DNA of 37,323 nucleotides from Bacteroidales bacterium. Lineage in GTDB: Bacteria > Bacteroidota > Bacteroidia > Bacteroidales > Lentimicrobiaceae. The position numbers and the translations under genes were made by a program. The notes under the pieces were generated by a model, which did not search any database, was not told the DNA's origin, and was given only the letters and a program-made list of their open reading frames with translations. This document shows positions 8,401-14,815 of the stretch, in pieces; position 1 is the stretch's first letter, and each line of letters opens with the position of its first letter. The stretch spans positions 1 to 37,323 of the forward strand of contig JALHHH010000020.1 of assembly GCA_022837485.1 (NCBI GenBank), given 5' to 3'.

Positions 8401-9528
8401 AATATCCGGATTTCGCGGCAGCCTGACCGGCTTACGGTAGAGGTGCAGGACACGGGTATAGGAATAAAGCCGGAGCTTTTGCCCAGGGTTTTTGAGCCTT
8501 TCGGGATTTCATCGGCCAAAAAGCGGGGCAGTTTCCCGGGCTATCGCTCCACCGGTATCGGACTGGCAGTTACCAAAGGACTTACCGAATTGCTGAAGGG
8601 AAGCATCCGCATCGAGAGTCAGCCCGGAACAGGAAGTACGTTTATCTGTACCTTTCAGGAAGTATTTCAGGTAAATACCGAAGGCCCTGCACCCGGGGCT
8701 GCCGGTCAGGAACCGGATGCATGGTTTATTGAAGAACCGGAGAGTGCTGCTGCTCCTTCCGACCACCGTTCAATTGCGGAGAACCGTTCGCTGCTGCTGC
8801 TGGTGGACGATGATCCGGAAATTCTGTCGTTGCTGAAGGACTTTCTTCAGGAATCGTATAACCTGATATTTGCGGAAAACGGGGCGGAAGCCTGGCAGAA
8901 AGTGCTTGCGCACAAGCCTGACCTGATCGTATCTGATGTGATGATGCCTGAAATGGACGGGATAGAGCTGTGCCGCAGTTTGCGCGATAATTTCGATACC
9001 AGCCACCTGCCCCTCATTCTGCTTACGGCCAAAGCAGAGATCGAAGACCGCATTGACGGACTGAAAGCTGGTGCCGATTCATACATACCCAAGCCCTTCC
9101 ATCCCGAGCATCTTAGGGTGAGGATAGAAAAACTGCTTGAATTGCGGCGGAACATCCGCAATCGGTTTTCCGGCAGCGACGACAGCCTTGGGATCATCAA
9201 AGAGCTGCCCGACCCTTTTTTTCAGAAGATGCTGTCCTACATCGATGAGAACATCGACGATGAAACACTTACCGCAGATAAACTGTGCGACCGCATGGCC
9301 ATCAGCAGAAGCTCCCTGTACGAGAAAACCAAAACGATACTGGGTACCACACCGCACGGCATGATCCATCAGCGCAGGCTGAGCAAGGCAGCAACCCTCC
9401 TGTTATCGACCCAGTTAACGGTAAGTGAAATTATAGATCAGACGGGATTTGCCAGCCGTACCCATTTTTACGATCTGTTTGGCAAAGCCTACGGTTGTTC
9501 CCCTTCGGAATACCGCCAGCGGGTCTGA
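5497..9528 (+). CDS. Hybrid two-component system sensor kinase/response regulator (HTCS)
   Basis: The 1343-residue protein joins a sensor and a regulator in one chain. A signal peptide (1-20) precedes a periplasmic sensor of two-propeller type, about 22-700, with repeated reg_prop motifs such as YIWLGTWNGLNRYDG (from 48), VWVGTDGNGIDLL (near 400), IWIGTRGFGVYRYN (near 500) and VWAGSSSGLFSF (near 549). A Y_Y_Y domain follows at about 715-778, then one membrane segment at about 785-806. The cytoplasmic part has a HisKA domain with phospho-acceptor H841 (NVAHEFRTPL), a HATPase with N957 and D985 (DTGIGI), a receiver domain with D1104-D1106, phospho-acceptor D1147 and K1199, and a C-terminal AraC-type helix-turn-helix at about 1255-1343. 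All key residues are present. Proteins of this design sense oligosaccharides and activate PULs; the operon starting at 10747 is the obvious target. Confidence 0.96.
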   Translation: MHTRIFLLVFILLLIPDLYAGTGTPVHTISRREGLSNGAVNAIARDAEGYIWLGTWNGLNRYDGHGIETFLPGSGPGSIHNHVIREIFPSASGPLWLMTNKGIALYNNETGRFSAFFTDEPEQINYENDISLAFADGHGAVASVYGRGLFRFSEAVKQFVPMPLDEAAIRVKRVHLAGSTLYCITADGELLRLEGNRLLKVLNLPLSSALTASSIQEAGGRQLLFVTQRSGPALVTDLKNLEIQRLSLPDDVITSLSASRQAGVLWAGTEKGRIFRYTIKTRTFAEPGKVGGKDAGIPISTRILCIYETEPDILWTGTDGNGAFTMKLTEFPVTRLASEQLSYPIVRSILVTRKNDILVGTKGGGIDVFDAGGRRIRQISAKDGLSNNSVLSFHERTDGSVWVGTDGNGIDLLSSDYRTIRNFPRDFGKETPLVFASVYRIMEDSDGSIYLGTSGYGVIQVRTGKNGDPESCRQLVLDPDQAPGLQKQIVYALTEERPGIIWIGTRGFGVYRYNTIAQRVIAQYNAQTHPAYIRNDDILSLFTDRKGSVWAGSSSGLFSFEPVSADSVKPAGTDVQGGLPNISIHTIRQDLSGSLWITTNQGLSMIDSTRRNVQSFNINDGLINFEYSDGASFFDKNSGRLLAGGTMGVDIVQTDAIRFSSYFPPVAVNQLLIRNVPVSPGEGSVLLKRINLQHELELKHNQNPLSFFVSPLAYWGRERHRISYRLLNHDDEWEVIPPEQPLAFSNLEAGSYILQLRVSDENGIWSEVVREIRITVNPPFWRTGWAIAGYIALFFLIQFLIFNAYRRREARRKEAALQEMKIGQEKELQAYKIEFFTNVAHEFRTPLTLISSHIHALIEDKKLTSENPRLLKVYNNSLKLQKLVLEIMQFRKLEKGKEPLNIQDTDPCSLIREVVSDLELLAAQRNIRCTVEGCESPLSFRTDADKFQRIITNLVSNAIKYNVEGGRVNIRISRQPDRLTVEVQDTGIGIKPELLPRVFEPFGISSAKKRGSFPGYRSTGIGLAVTKGLTELLKGSIRIESQPGTGSTFICTFQEVFQVNTEGPAPGAAGQEPDAWFIEEPESAAAPSDHRSIAENRSLLLLVDDDPEILSLLKDFLQESYNLIFAENGAEAWQKVLAHKPDLIVSDVMMPEMDGIELCRSLRDNFDTSHLPLILLTAKAEIEDRIDGLKAGADSYIPKPFHPEHLRVRIEKLLELRRNIRNRFSGSDDSLGIIKELPDPFFQKMLSYIDENIDDETLTADKLCDRMAISRSSLYEKTKTILGTTPHGMIHQRRLSKAATLLLSTQLTVSEIIDQTGFASRTHFYDLFGKAYGCSPSEYRQRV

Positions 9529-9630
9529 GTGATTCCGGATTTTTACCCACGCGATGCCGTTTTCTTTATTTAAAATCCGGCACCTCCTGTGTGGGGACGA
9601 AATATGAAATCCCTTGTCTCTTGCGGAAAG

Positions 9631-9680
9631 GTTGAGGATGAGGTAGGAAGTAGGAAGTAGGAAGTTAGACTGCAAATTCT
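9631..9680. repeat. Compound microsatellite, copy A
   Basis: Two GAGGNN hexamers (9634-9645) run into three GGAAGTA/T heptamers (9646-9666) and then a non-repetitive tail AGACTGCAAATTCT (9667-9680). The same order (hexamers, heptamers, same tail with one change) occurs at 37160-37250. This marks a dispersed repeat family rather than two chance microsatellites. Confidence 0.7.
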
Positions 9681-9703
9681 GACCTCCCCTTGTCTCCTTG
9701 TTT

Positions 9704-9730
9704 CCTTGTCGGATGCGTTGAAAACGGATG
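9704..9730. repeat. Dispersed 27-bp repeat, three degenerate copies
   Basis: The pattern CTTGTC-n(2-3)-TGCKTTGAAAA recurs at 9704-9730, 10411-10437 and 10457-10484 (the last slightly diverged). The second and third copies lie inside a strongly pyrimidine-rich stretch (10381-10560) with repeated CGTCCC units. There is no sign of coding; this looks like degenerate intergenic repeat DNA. Confidence 0.45.
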
Positions 9731-9760
9731 GACCCGGTAGCATCCTCACCTCATCCCCGG

Positions 9761-9782
9761 CCCTTCTCCTGAAGGAGAAGGG
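9761..9782. repeat. Hairpin-forming inverted repeat (REP-like)
   Basis: CCCTTCTCC and GGAGAAGGG form a perfect 9-bp stem around TGAA. It is preceded by TCACCTCATCCCCGG, a context often seen with such hairpins in intergenic DNA of many bacteria. No T-run follows, so it is not a classical terminator, although it could stabilise the 3' end of the HTCS transcript. Confidence 0.5.
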
Positions 9783-9890
9783 GGTTGATTTCGTTACTAT
9801 TGAGGAGGTTAATACAACTATAAAGATTTTCTTTTTTGTTTTGCCAGAGGCATAGCAGCATGTTTTAAAAATTAGAAAATGGAGCCTTGA

Positions 9891-9945
9891 AATGTTTATT
9901 CAAAACCCTGATTACAAATTATATACGGATGTTTTAGAAATTAAA
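9891..9945. repeat. 55-bp direct repeat, copy 1
   Basis: Positions 9891-9945 and 10301-10355 match at 51 of 55 bases by eye. Both copies are followed by ATCCG/ATTCCG heptamer-like sequence. In the ATG frame the four differences are two silent and two conservative changes (N/S, D/E), which could hint at a decayed coding origin, but neither frame continues as a recognisable protein. The two copies bracket the inverted-repeat element at 9996-10208. Confidence 0.65.
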
Positions 9946-9995
9946 TCTGCAATCCGCATTCCGCAATCCGAATTCCTTTTCATAGGTTTCTTTCT

Positions 9996-10021
9996 GTACT
10001 TTTTTCCTGATAAAAAAGTAC
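9996..10021. repeat. Perfect 10-bp inverted repeat
   Basis: GTACTTTTTT (9996-10005) and AAAAAAGTAC (10012-10021) are separated by 6 bases. It is AT-rich and lies 467 bp beyond the HTCS stop. It could be a weak bidirectional terminator or the edge of the adjacent palindromic element. Confidence 0.5.
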
Positions 10022-10038
10022 CAAAAAATCACGGCTGC

Positions 10039-10208
10039 GTAAAAAAGGCTAAAACCCGGCGAGCATTCTGGCAGGAAGAATCAAGGTTGTTACAGCACTC
10101 CTCTGCTGTAAACCGATGTACAAAAGTCACCCGAACTCTGCCCGCCATTATCGCGTACGATTCTTCTCTTTATTAGTTCGCTGCCGGGTTTTTTCACGCC
10201 TTTTTTAC
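10039..10208. repeat. 170-bp palindromic element, MITE-like
   Basis: The two ends are imperfect inverted repeats. The left arm (10039-10082) carries, in order, GTAAAAAAGGC, AAAACCCGGC and GAAGAATC. The reverse complement of the right arm (10159-10208) carries the same three blocks in the same order with small insertions. The centre holds a perfect 8-bp hairpin, TTACAGCA/TGCTGTAA (10090-10111). There is no transposase and no clear target-site duplication. It could be a non-autonomous mobile element or a large cruciform-forming repeat. Confidence 0.5.
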
Positions 10209-10300
10209 AATGCCGGTCCTCTGTCTTCGCTGGAGCGATACGCCATTGGCAAAATTTCGTTCACGAAGTTGGAGTGGACTTCGTCAGGTGGAAATGTGGG

Positions 10301-10355
10301 AATGTTTATTCAAAGCCCTGAATATAAATTATATACAGATGTTTTAGAAATTAAA
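10301..10355. repeat. 55-bp direct repeat, copy 2
   Basis: This is the second copy of the repeat at 9891-9945, with four substitutions. It is followed by AATCCGAATTCCGCAATCCG, also closely similar to the sequence after copy 1. Together the copies flank the palindromic element. Confidence 0.65.
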
Positions 10356-10577
10356 AATTAAATCCGAATTCCGCAATCCGTACTCCCCTTGTCCCCCCGT
10401 CGCCCCGTCCCCTTGTCAAATGCTTTGAAAAGCGATGTTCCAATCAAACCTCCCGTCCTCTTGTCCGTTGCTTTGAAAATCGATAATCCCGGCATCACCC
10501 GTCCCTCGTCCCCTTTTTGCGTCCCTCTTCTCTGCTTCAGCGTCCCTCGTCCCTTTTCACTGATATTCTTCACATTC

Positions 10578-10613
10578 CGGACTCTGCCGGACAAGATACG
10601 GACTCTGCCGGAC
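10578..10613 (+). promoter_or_regulatory. 15-bp direct repeat, candidate HTCS operator
   Basis: CGGACTCTGCCGGAC occurs perfectly at 10578-10592 and again at 10599-10613, a 21-bp period (two helical turns), so both copies face the same side of the DNA. The downstream copy covers the position of the -33 box of the promoter whose -7 box is at 10635-10642. AraC-type regulators commonly bind such direct repeats next to or over the -35 region. The HTCS encoded upstream carries an AraC domain, so it is the likely binder; this is inference from spacing and context. Confidence 0.5.
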
Positions 10614-10634
10614 GTCCTTTTCCGCAATCGATTG

Positions 10635-10642
10635 TAATTTTG
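10635..10642 (+). promoter_or_regulatory. Promoter -7 element of the PUL operon
   Basis: TAATTTTG matches TAnnTTTG exactly, 104 bp upstream of the GH130 start. No TTTG is found 20 nt upstream; the direct repeat at 10578-10613 occupies that place, as expected for an activator-dependent promoter. Transcription would begin near 10646. Confidence 0.4.
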
Positions 10643-10746
10643 AGAGTAGCTAAAAAATGGAATTTCTGCTGAGCGCGCGAAAATTCAGGGTGTGACCGGA
10701 AAGGAGTTTCAGAACGGAATATTCAGAAATTAAACCACCTTATAAT

Positions 10747-11790
10747 ATGGACATTGCAAAACGTTTTCCTCAGAATCCCCTGCTTCGCCCGGCCGATCTG
10801 AAGCCAGGCATCAAAGGAATGGAAATCACCTGTCTGCTCAATCCCGGAGTTTTTCGCTACGACGGTAAAGTATGGCTGTTGCTGCGTGTAGCCGAGCGGC
10901 CTGCACAGGTAGAGGGTAAAATCAGTTTTCCGGTGTACAACAGCAAAGGAGAGATTGAAATCCTGAGTTTCGATAAAGACGATCCCGAGCTCGATGCTTC
11001 CGATCCGCGGGTAATCAACTATAAAAAGAAAGATTACCTGACTACACTCAGCTATTTGCGACTTGTGTGCAGCGACGACGGCATCCGTTTTTACGAACCG
11101 GAAGGATATCCTCCCATTTTCGGTAAAGGGGAGCTGGAGACCTTCGGCATAGAAGACTGTCGTGTAGCAACCATGCCGGACGGCTTCAGCTTAACCTTCA
11201 CCGAAGTTTCCGAATTTGGCGTTGGTGTCGGTCTCATCCGCACCAGTGACTGGAAGCATTTCACCCGGGAGGGGATGATTTTTCCGCCCCACAATAAGGA
11301 CTGTGCTATCTTTGAGGAGAAAATCAACGGGAAATACTATGCCCTGCACCGCCCAAGCAGTCCCGAACTGGGCGGCAATTACATCTGGGTGGCTGAATCG
11401 CCCGACAGGATACACTGGGGCAGGCACAAATGCATTGCCACCTCTCGTCCGGGGATGTGGGATTCGGCCCGTGTTGGCGCCGGAGCCGCACCCATCCGCA
11501 CCGAAAAAGGATGGCTTGAGATTTATCACGGTGCCAACAAAGACCATCGTTATTGTCTGGGAGCACTGCTGCTCGACATCAACGATCCCACCAAAGTACT
11601 GGCGCGCAGCACCGAACCCATTATGGAACCCCTGCAGCCTTACGAGCAAACCGGTTTCTTTGGAAATGTGGTATTCACCAACGGGCATTATGTTGACGGA
11701 GACACTGTTTACATGTATTACGGTGCCAGCGATGAAGTTATCTGCGGCGCTACGTTGTCGGTATCTGAAATACTTTCCACCCTGATCTAA
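10747..11790 (+). CDS. GH130 family beta-mannoside phosphorylase (likely)
   Basis: The 347-residue protein lacks a signal peptide, so it is cytoplasmic. It has the five-bladed propeller pattern of GH130: NPGVFRYDGKVWLLLRVAE near 32-50, DASDPRV near 82, GIEDCRV with D137 as the probable proton donor by family analogy (Cys replaces the usual Pro), and HNKDCAIFEEKINGKYYALHR at 182-202, whose Lys and His residues are typical of phosphate-using members. GH130 phosphorylases split beta-mannosides (1,4- or 1,2-linked) with inorganic phosphate to give mannose 1-phosphate. Exact linkage and acceptor (glucose, GlcNAc or mannose) cannot be read here. It is the first gene of the operon, 13 bp before the MFS gene, which probably supplies its substrate. 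Confidence 0.88.
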   Translation: MDIAKRFPQNPLLRPADLKPGIKGMEITCLLNPGVFRYDGKVWLLLRVAERPAQVEGKISFPVYNSKGEIEILSFDKDDPELDASDPRVINYKKKDYLTTLSYLRLVCSDDGIRFYEPEGYPPIFGKGELETFGIEDCRVATMPDGFSLTFTEVSEFGVGVGLIRTSDWKHFTREGMIFPPHNKDCAIFEEKINGKYYALHRPSSPELGGNYIWVAESPDRIHWGRHKCIATSRPGMWDSARVGAGAAPIRTEKGWLEIYHGANKDHRYCLGALLLDINDPTKVLARSTEPIMEPLQPYEQTGFFGNVVFTNGHYVDGDTVYMYYGASDEVICGATLSVSEILSTLI

Positions 11791-11803
11791 CAAGCGGTAT
11801 AAC

Positions 11804-13063
11804 ATGAAAAACAAACTGACGGCCGAATACCGCTTTTTCCTGTCGATGCCCCGCAATATGCGGGTGCTGCTGATCACCAATATGCTCTACGCGCTGGTTC
11901 TGCCCGTGGTGGAGATTTTTATGGCGGCCTACATCATGCGCTCCTTCGACGATACCAGCTTTGTGGCCATATTTCAGGTTGCCATGTACACCGGCATCAT
12001 CATAACCTCCCTTACCAACGGATTTCTGCTAAAACGGTTTAAGGTGGCACATCTTTACAGCTTCGGAATACTGCTGAGCGGCATTGCCATGGTTGGGATG
12101 ATGTTTGTTAAGGACATAGCCCTTCCGGGACTGATTGTTTCGGGAACGCTGATCGGAGCGGCATCCGGATTCTTCTGGACCAACCGTTACCTGATGGCTT
12201 TGACCTCCACCGCCGATGAAAACCGCAACTACTTTTTCGGACTGGAATCCTTTTTCTTTACCGTATCCAACATTGCCGTTCCCCTGGTGATTGGCGTTCT
12301 GCTTGCATCCATTGACGGCATGCAGTTTATGGGCATCACCTTTGATGTGTACAAGGGGTACCGCATCGTTACCCTGGTTGTTTTCCTGATTACCATTCTG
12401 GCAACCTATTCCCTGTCGCGGGGCAGGTTTGAAAATCCCGTACAGAAAGACTTTCTCTACTTCCGTTTCGACCGTTTGTGGAACAAGCAGATACTATTGG
12501 CCGCGCTGAAAGGGCTGGTACAGGGTTTCCTGGTGACTGCCCCGGCCATGCTGATCATGAAATACGTGGGTCAGGAAGGCTCGCTCGGACTGATACAGGG
12601 CATCAGCGGCGGACTTACGGCCATCCTGATATACCTGCTGGGCCGTTTCACCAAGCCCAAACACAGGATTACGGTTTTCGGATTTGGAATTACCCTGTTC
12701 CTTATCGGAACCATTGTGAACGGAATTGAGCTTTCGATGTTCGGTGTGATGGTATTTGTGCTTTGCAAGGTATTTTTCCAGCCCCTGCACGATCTGGCCT
12801 ACTACCCGATCATGATGAAGGTGATCGACGTGGTATCGAAAAAAGAAAACAGAAACAATTACGCTTACATCCTGAACCACGAGTTCGGACTTTATGCCGG
12901 AAGGGTAATCGGGCTGGGACTGTTTATATTTCTTGCCTATGCCGTTTCGGAGACCTTCGCGCTGCGTTATGCGCTGATTATTGTTGCGGTGCTGCAGATG
13001 CTGAGCATTCCGCTGGCTAAAAACATAATGAAAGAATCCTATGCTGAAAAACATGAAAAATAA
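11804..13063 (+). CDS. MFS transporter, probable oligosaccharide importer
   Basis: The 419-residue protein shows about 12 hydrophobic segments spread over its length, with a basic loop after TM2-3 (LLKRFKVAH) and a cytoplasmic-type loop near the middle (SRGRFENPVQKDF) separating two six-helix halves. This is the layout of the major facilitator superfamily. It sits between GH130 and a lipoprotein enzyme in one operon, and its 3' end overlaps the next gene by up to 23 bp. Together with cytoplasmic GH130 it most likely moves a small mannoside or glucoside across the inner membrane, driven by a cation gradient. Substrate and coupling ion are inferred from context only. Confidence 0.85.
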   Translation: MKNKLTAEYRFFLSMPRNMRVLLITNMLYALVLPVVEIFMAAYIMRSFDDTSFVAIFQVAMYTGIIITSLTNGFLLKRFKVAHLYSFGILLSGIAMVGMMFVKDIALPGLIVSGTLIGAASGFFWTNRYLMALTSTADENRNYFFGLESFFFTVSNIAVPLVIGVLLASIDGMQFMGITFDVYKGYRIVTLVVFLITILATYSLSRGRFENPVQKDFLYFRFDRLWNKQILLAALKGLVQGFLVTAPAMLIMKYVGQEGSLGLIQGISGGLTAILIYLLGRFTKPKHRITVFGFGITLFLIGTIVNGIELSMFGVMVFVLCKVFFQPLHDLAYYPIMMKVIDVVSKKENRNNYAYILNHEFGLYAGRVIGLGLFIFLAYAVSETFALRYALIIVAVLQMLSIPLAKNIMKESYAEKHEK

Positions 13064-14774
13064 ACTTTGGATCGTAGCGGCTATGGCTATTGCCGCCGGG
13101 TTTAGTTCCTGTTCCGGCGATCCGGGAGAGCCCGTTGCACAAACATCAATCCCCCGCATTGAACAAATGCCGGAGCTCCCTTCGCCGCTGAAAATCATCG
13201 ACTGGAAACAGAAAGCTTTGGATTTCGACAGTCTGGCATTCGATTTCAACGCCACTGCTCCCTATGCACCCTACATCTGGCTCGACAGCTCCCGGCGTAA
13301 CATCCACCAGGTAACCTTCGGGCTTTATACCGTTATCGGGGATGTGCGTCAGCAGCCGGGCAGGAACAACGGGGAATTCCATGAAGCTCTCACATCCCTG
13401 AATGCGCTGGTAAGTGCCGGTTTGCTCGGGATCGACAAAACAAACCAGCACGGGTATAATTTCGTGAAGATGTCGCAGAACTACTTCAACAGCGACAACA
13501 GCTGGAACATAGTTATGAACAACACCAATCCACAGGTTGCCATGCTTGGTGGCGGTTACGGACGCGACTGGTGGTACGATGTATATCCCAACGTACTTTA
13601 TTACGGAGTGGCGGCATTGTTTCCCGGCGTTGAGAATACCGAAAACATTCAGCGTACGGTGGCTGAGCAGTTTTACAAAGCCGATTCGGTGCTTCAGGGC
13701 AATTACGATTATTCCTATTTCGATTACGCACAGATGAAAGGGATGCGCAACCACATTCCATGGCAGCAGGATGCGGCCGGTGGTCATGCATATGTTCTTT
13801 ATTCAGCTTATCAGAAATTTGGTGACGAGCGTTACCTCGAAGGGGCCAGGCGCGCAACAGAAGCGTTGGTTAATCAGAAGGAAAGTCGTTTTTATGAGAT
13901 TCTGCAACCTTTTGGCGCCTATACCGCTGCAAGGTTGAATGCCGAAAAGGGAACCAATTATGATGTAACCCGCCTTCTGAACCATACTTTTGACGGCTGC
14001 CAGTCGAAGGAAGGCCGTTACGGATGGGGTGTTATTGCCGATAAATGGGGCGATTATGATGTATCGGGGATGCAGGGCAGCATCACCGACGGCGGCGGTT
14101 ACGGCTTCTTTATGAATTCGGTAGCCATGGCCTGGCCTCTGGTACCGCTTGTTAAGTATGAACCTCAGTATGCCAGGGCTATTGGCCGCTATATGCTGAA
14201 CGTAGTGAATGCCTCGCGGCTTTTCTATCCCGATCAGATTGAAGATAAATATCAGTGGCTGCCGGAAAAGAAACACATCACCAACGGAATCATTGGTTAC
14301 GAAGGCGTGCGGAAGACGGATGACCTGAACAATCCTGCCCTGGCGGGCGTAAGTCCGGTAGCCATTGGCGATGGTCCCAAGTGGGTAGAGGGCCAGCCCG
14401 AAGAATCCATGTTCAGCCTGTACAGTACATCCATTGCCGGGGTATTCGGGGCGATTGTAAATACCACGGATGTTGAAGGAATTCTAATGCTTGATTGCAA
14501 CGCTACCGATTTTTATGCATCTAATGATTATCCGGTTTTCCTGATCTACAATCCCTATGGCGAGGCCAGAACCATCAGCATAAACACGGGTGATTCGTCC
14601 GACCTCTTCGACATCGTTTCACGCACCTATTTAGCCAGGAATATTCAGAATACCGGAGTCATCGAAATACCTGCCGGTGAGGCTGTGGTTATGGTGCAGC
14701 TTCCTTCCGGGATCCGTCTGAAGACCGAAGGTCGTAAAATAAAAGCCGGAGATTCGGTAATTGCCTTCCGGTAA
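13041..14774 (+). CDS. Unclassified lipoprotein, probable (alpha/alpha)-barrel glycan-degrading enzyme, paralogue A
   Basis: The 577-residue lipoprotein has a lipobox FSSC followed by SGDPGEP. A second in-frame ATG at 13053 is also possible. Aromatic-rich helical repeats fill about 150-420, and a beta-rich C-terminal domain follows (about 480-577). It is clearly homologous to the N-terminal half of the protein at 22331-25447. Shared blocks include IPRIxQMPxLPSP, GxDKxNQ, DWWYD (176-180), YDVSG (D340) and a following DGG (D350). The Asp-rich aromatic motifs and helical layout resemble (alpha/alpha)6 glycosidases or lyases, but I recognise no CAZy family. It overlaps the MFS gene and lies 41 bp before SusC. 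It probably acts on the cell surface or in the periplasm. Confidence 0.8.
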   Translation: MLKNMKNKLWIVAAMAIAAGFSSCSGDPGEPVAQTSIPRIEQMPELPSPLKIIDWKQKALDFDSLAFDFNATAPYAPYIWLDSSRRNIHQVTFGLYTVIGDVRQQPGRNNGEFHEALTSLNALVSAGLLGIDKTNQHGYNFVKMSQNYFNSDNSWNIVMNNTNPQVAMLGGGYGRDWWYDVYPNVLYYGVAALFPGVENTENIQRTVAEQFYKADSVLQGNYDYSYFDYAQMKGMRNHIPWQQDAAGGHAYVLYSAYQKFGDERYLEGARRATEALVNQKESRFYEILQPFGAYTAARLNAEKGTNYDVTRLLNHTFDGCQSKEGRYGWGVIADKWGDYDVSGMQGSITDGGGYGFFMNSVAMAWPLVPLVKYEPQYARAIGRYMLNVVNASRLFYPDQIEDKYQWLPEKKHITNGIIGYEGVRKTDDLNNPALAGVSPVAIGDGPKWVEGQPEESMFSLYSTSIAGVFGAIVNTTDVEGILMLDCNATDFYASNDYPVFLIYNPYGEARTISINTGDSSDLFDIVSRTYLARNIQNTGVIEIPAGEAVVMVQLPSGIRLKTEGRKIKAGDSVIAFR

Positions 14775-14815
14775 ACTGTGATTGCCACATCGTGTTATTT
14801 TAAAAATAAGCACAC

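Noticed and set aside
5533..9369. Long open frames antisense to the HTCS gene
   Set aside because: They follow from GC-rich codon use in the real gene; none shows a signal peptide, motif or domain.
9631..9680. CRISPR array
   Set aside because: The units are 6-7 bp with no spacers and there are no cas genes; it is a microsatellite-like repeat.
9761..9782. Terminator of the HTCS gene
   Set aside because: The stem is perfect, but it lies 230 bp after the stop and has no following T-run.
9892..10361. Two small open frames (9892-10176 and 10116-10361)
   Set aside because: They arise from direct and inverted repeats, resemble no protein and overlap each other in different frames.
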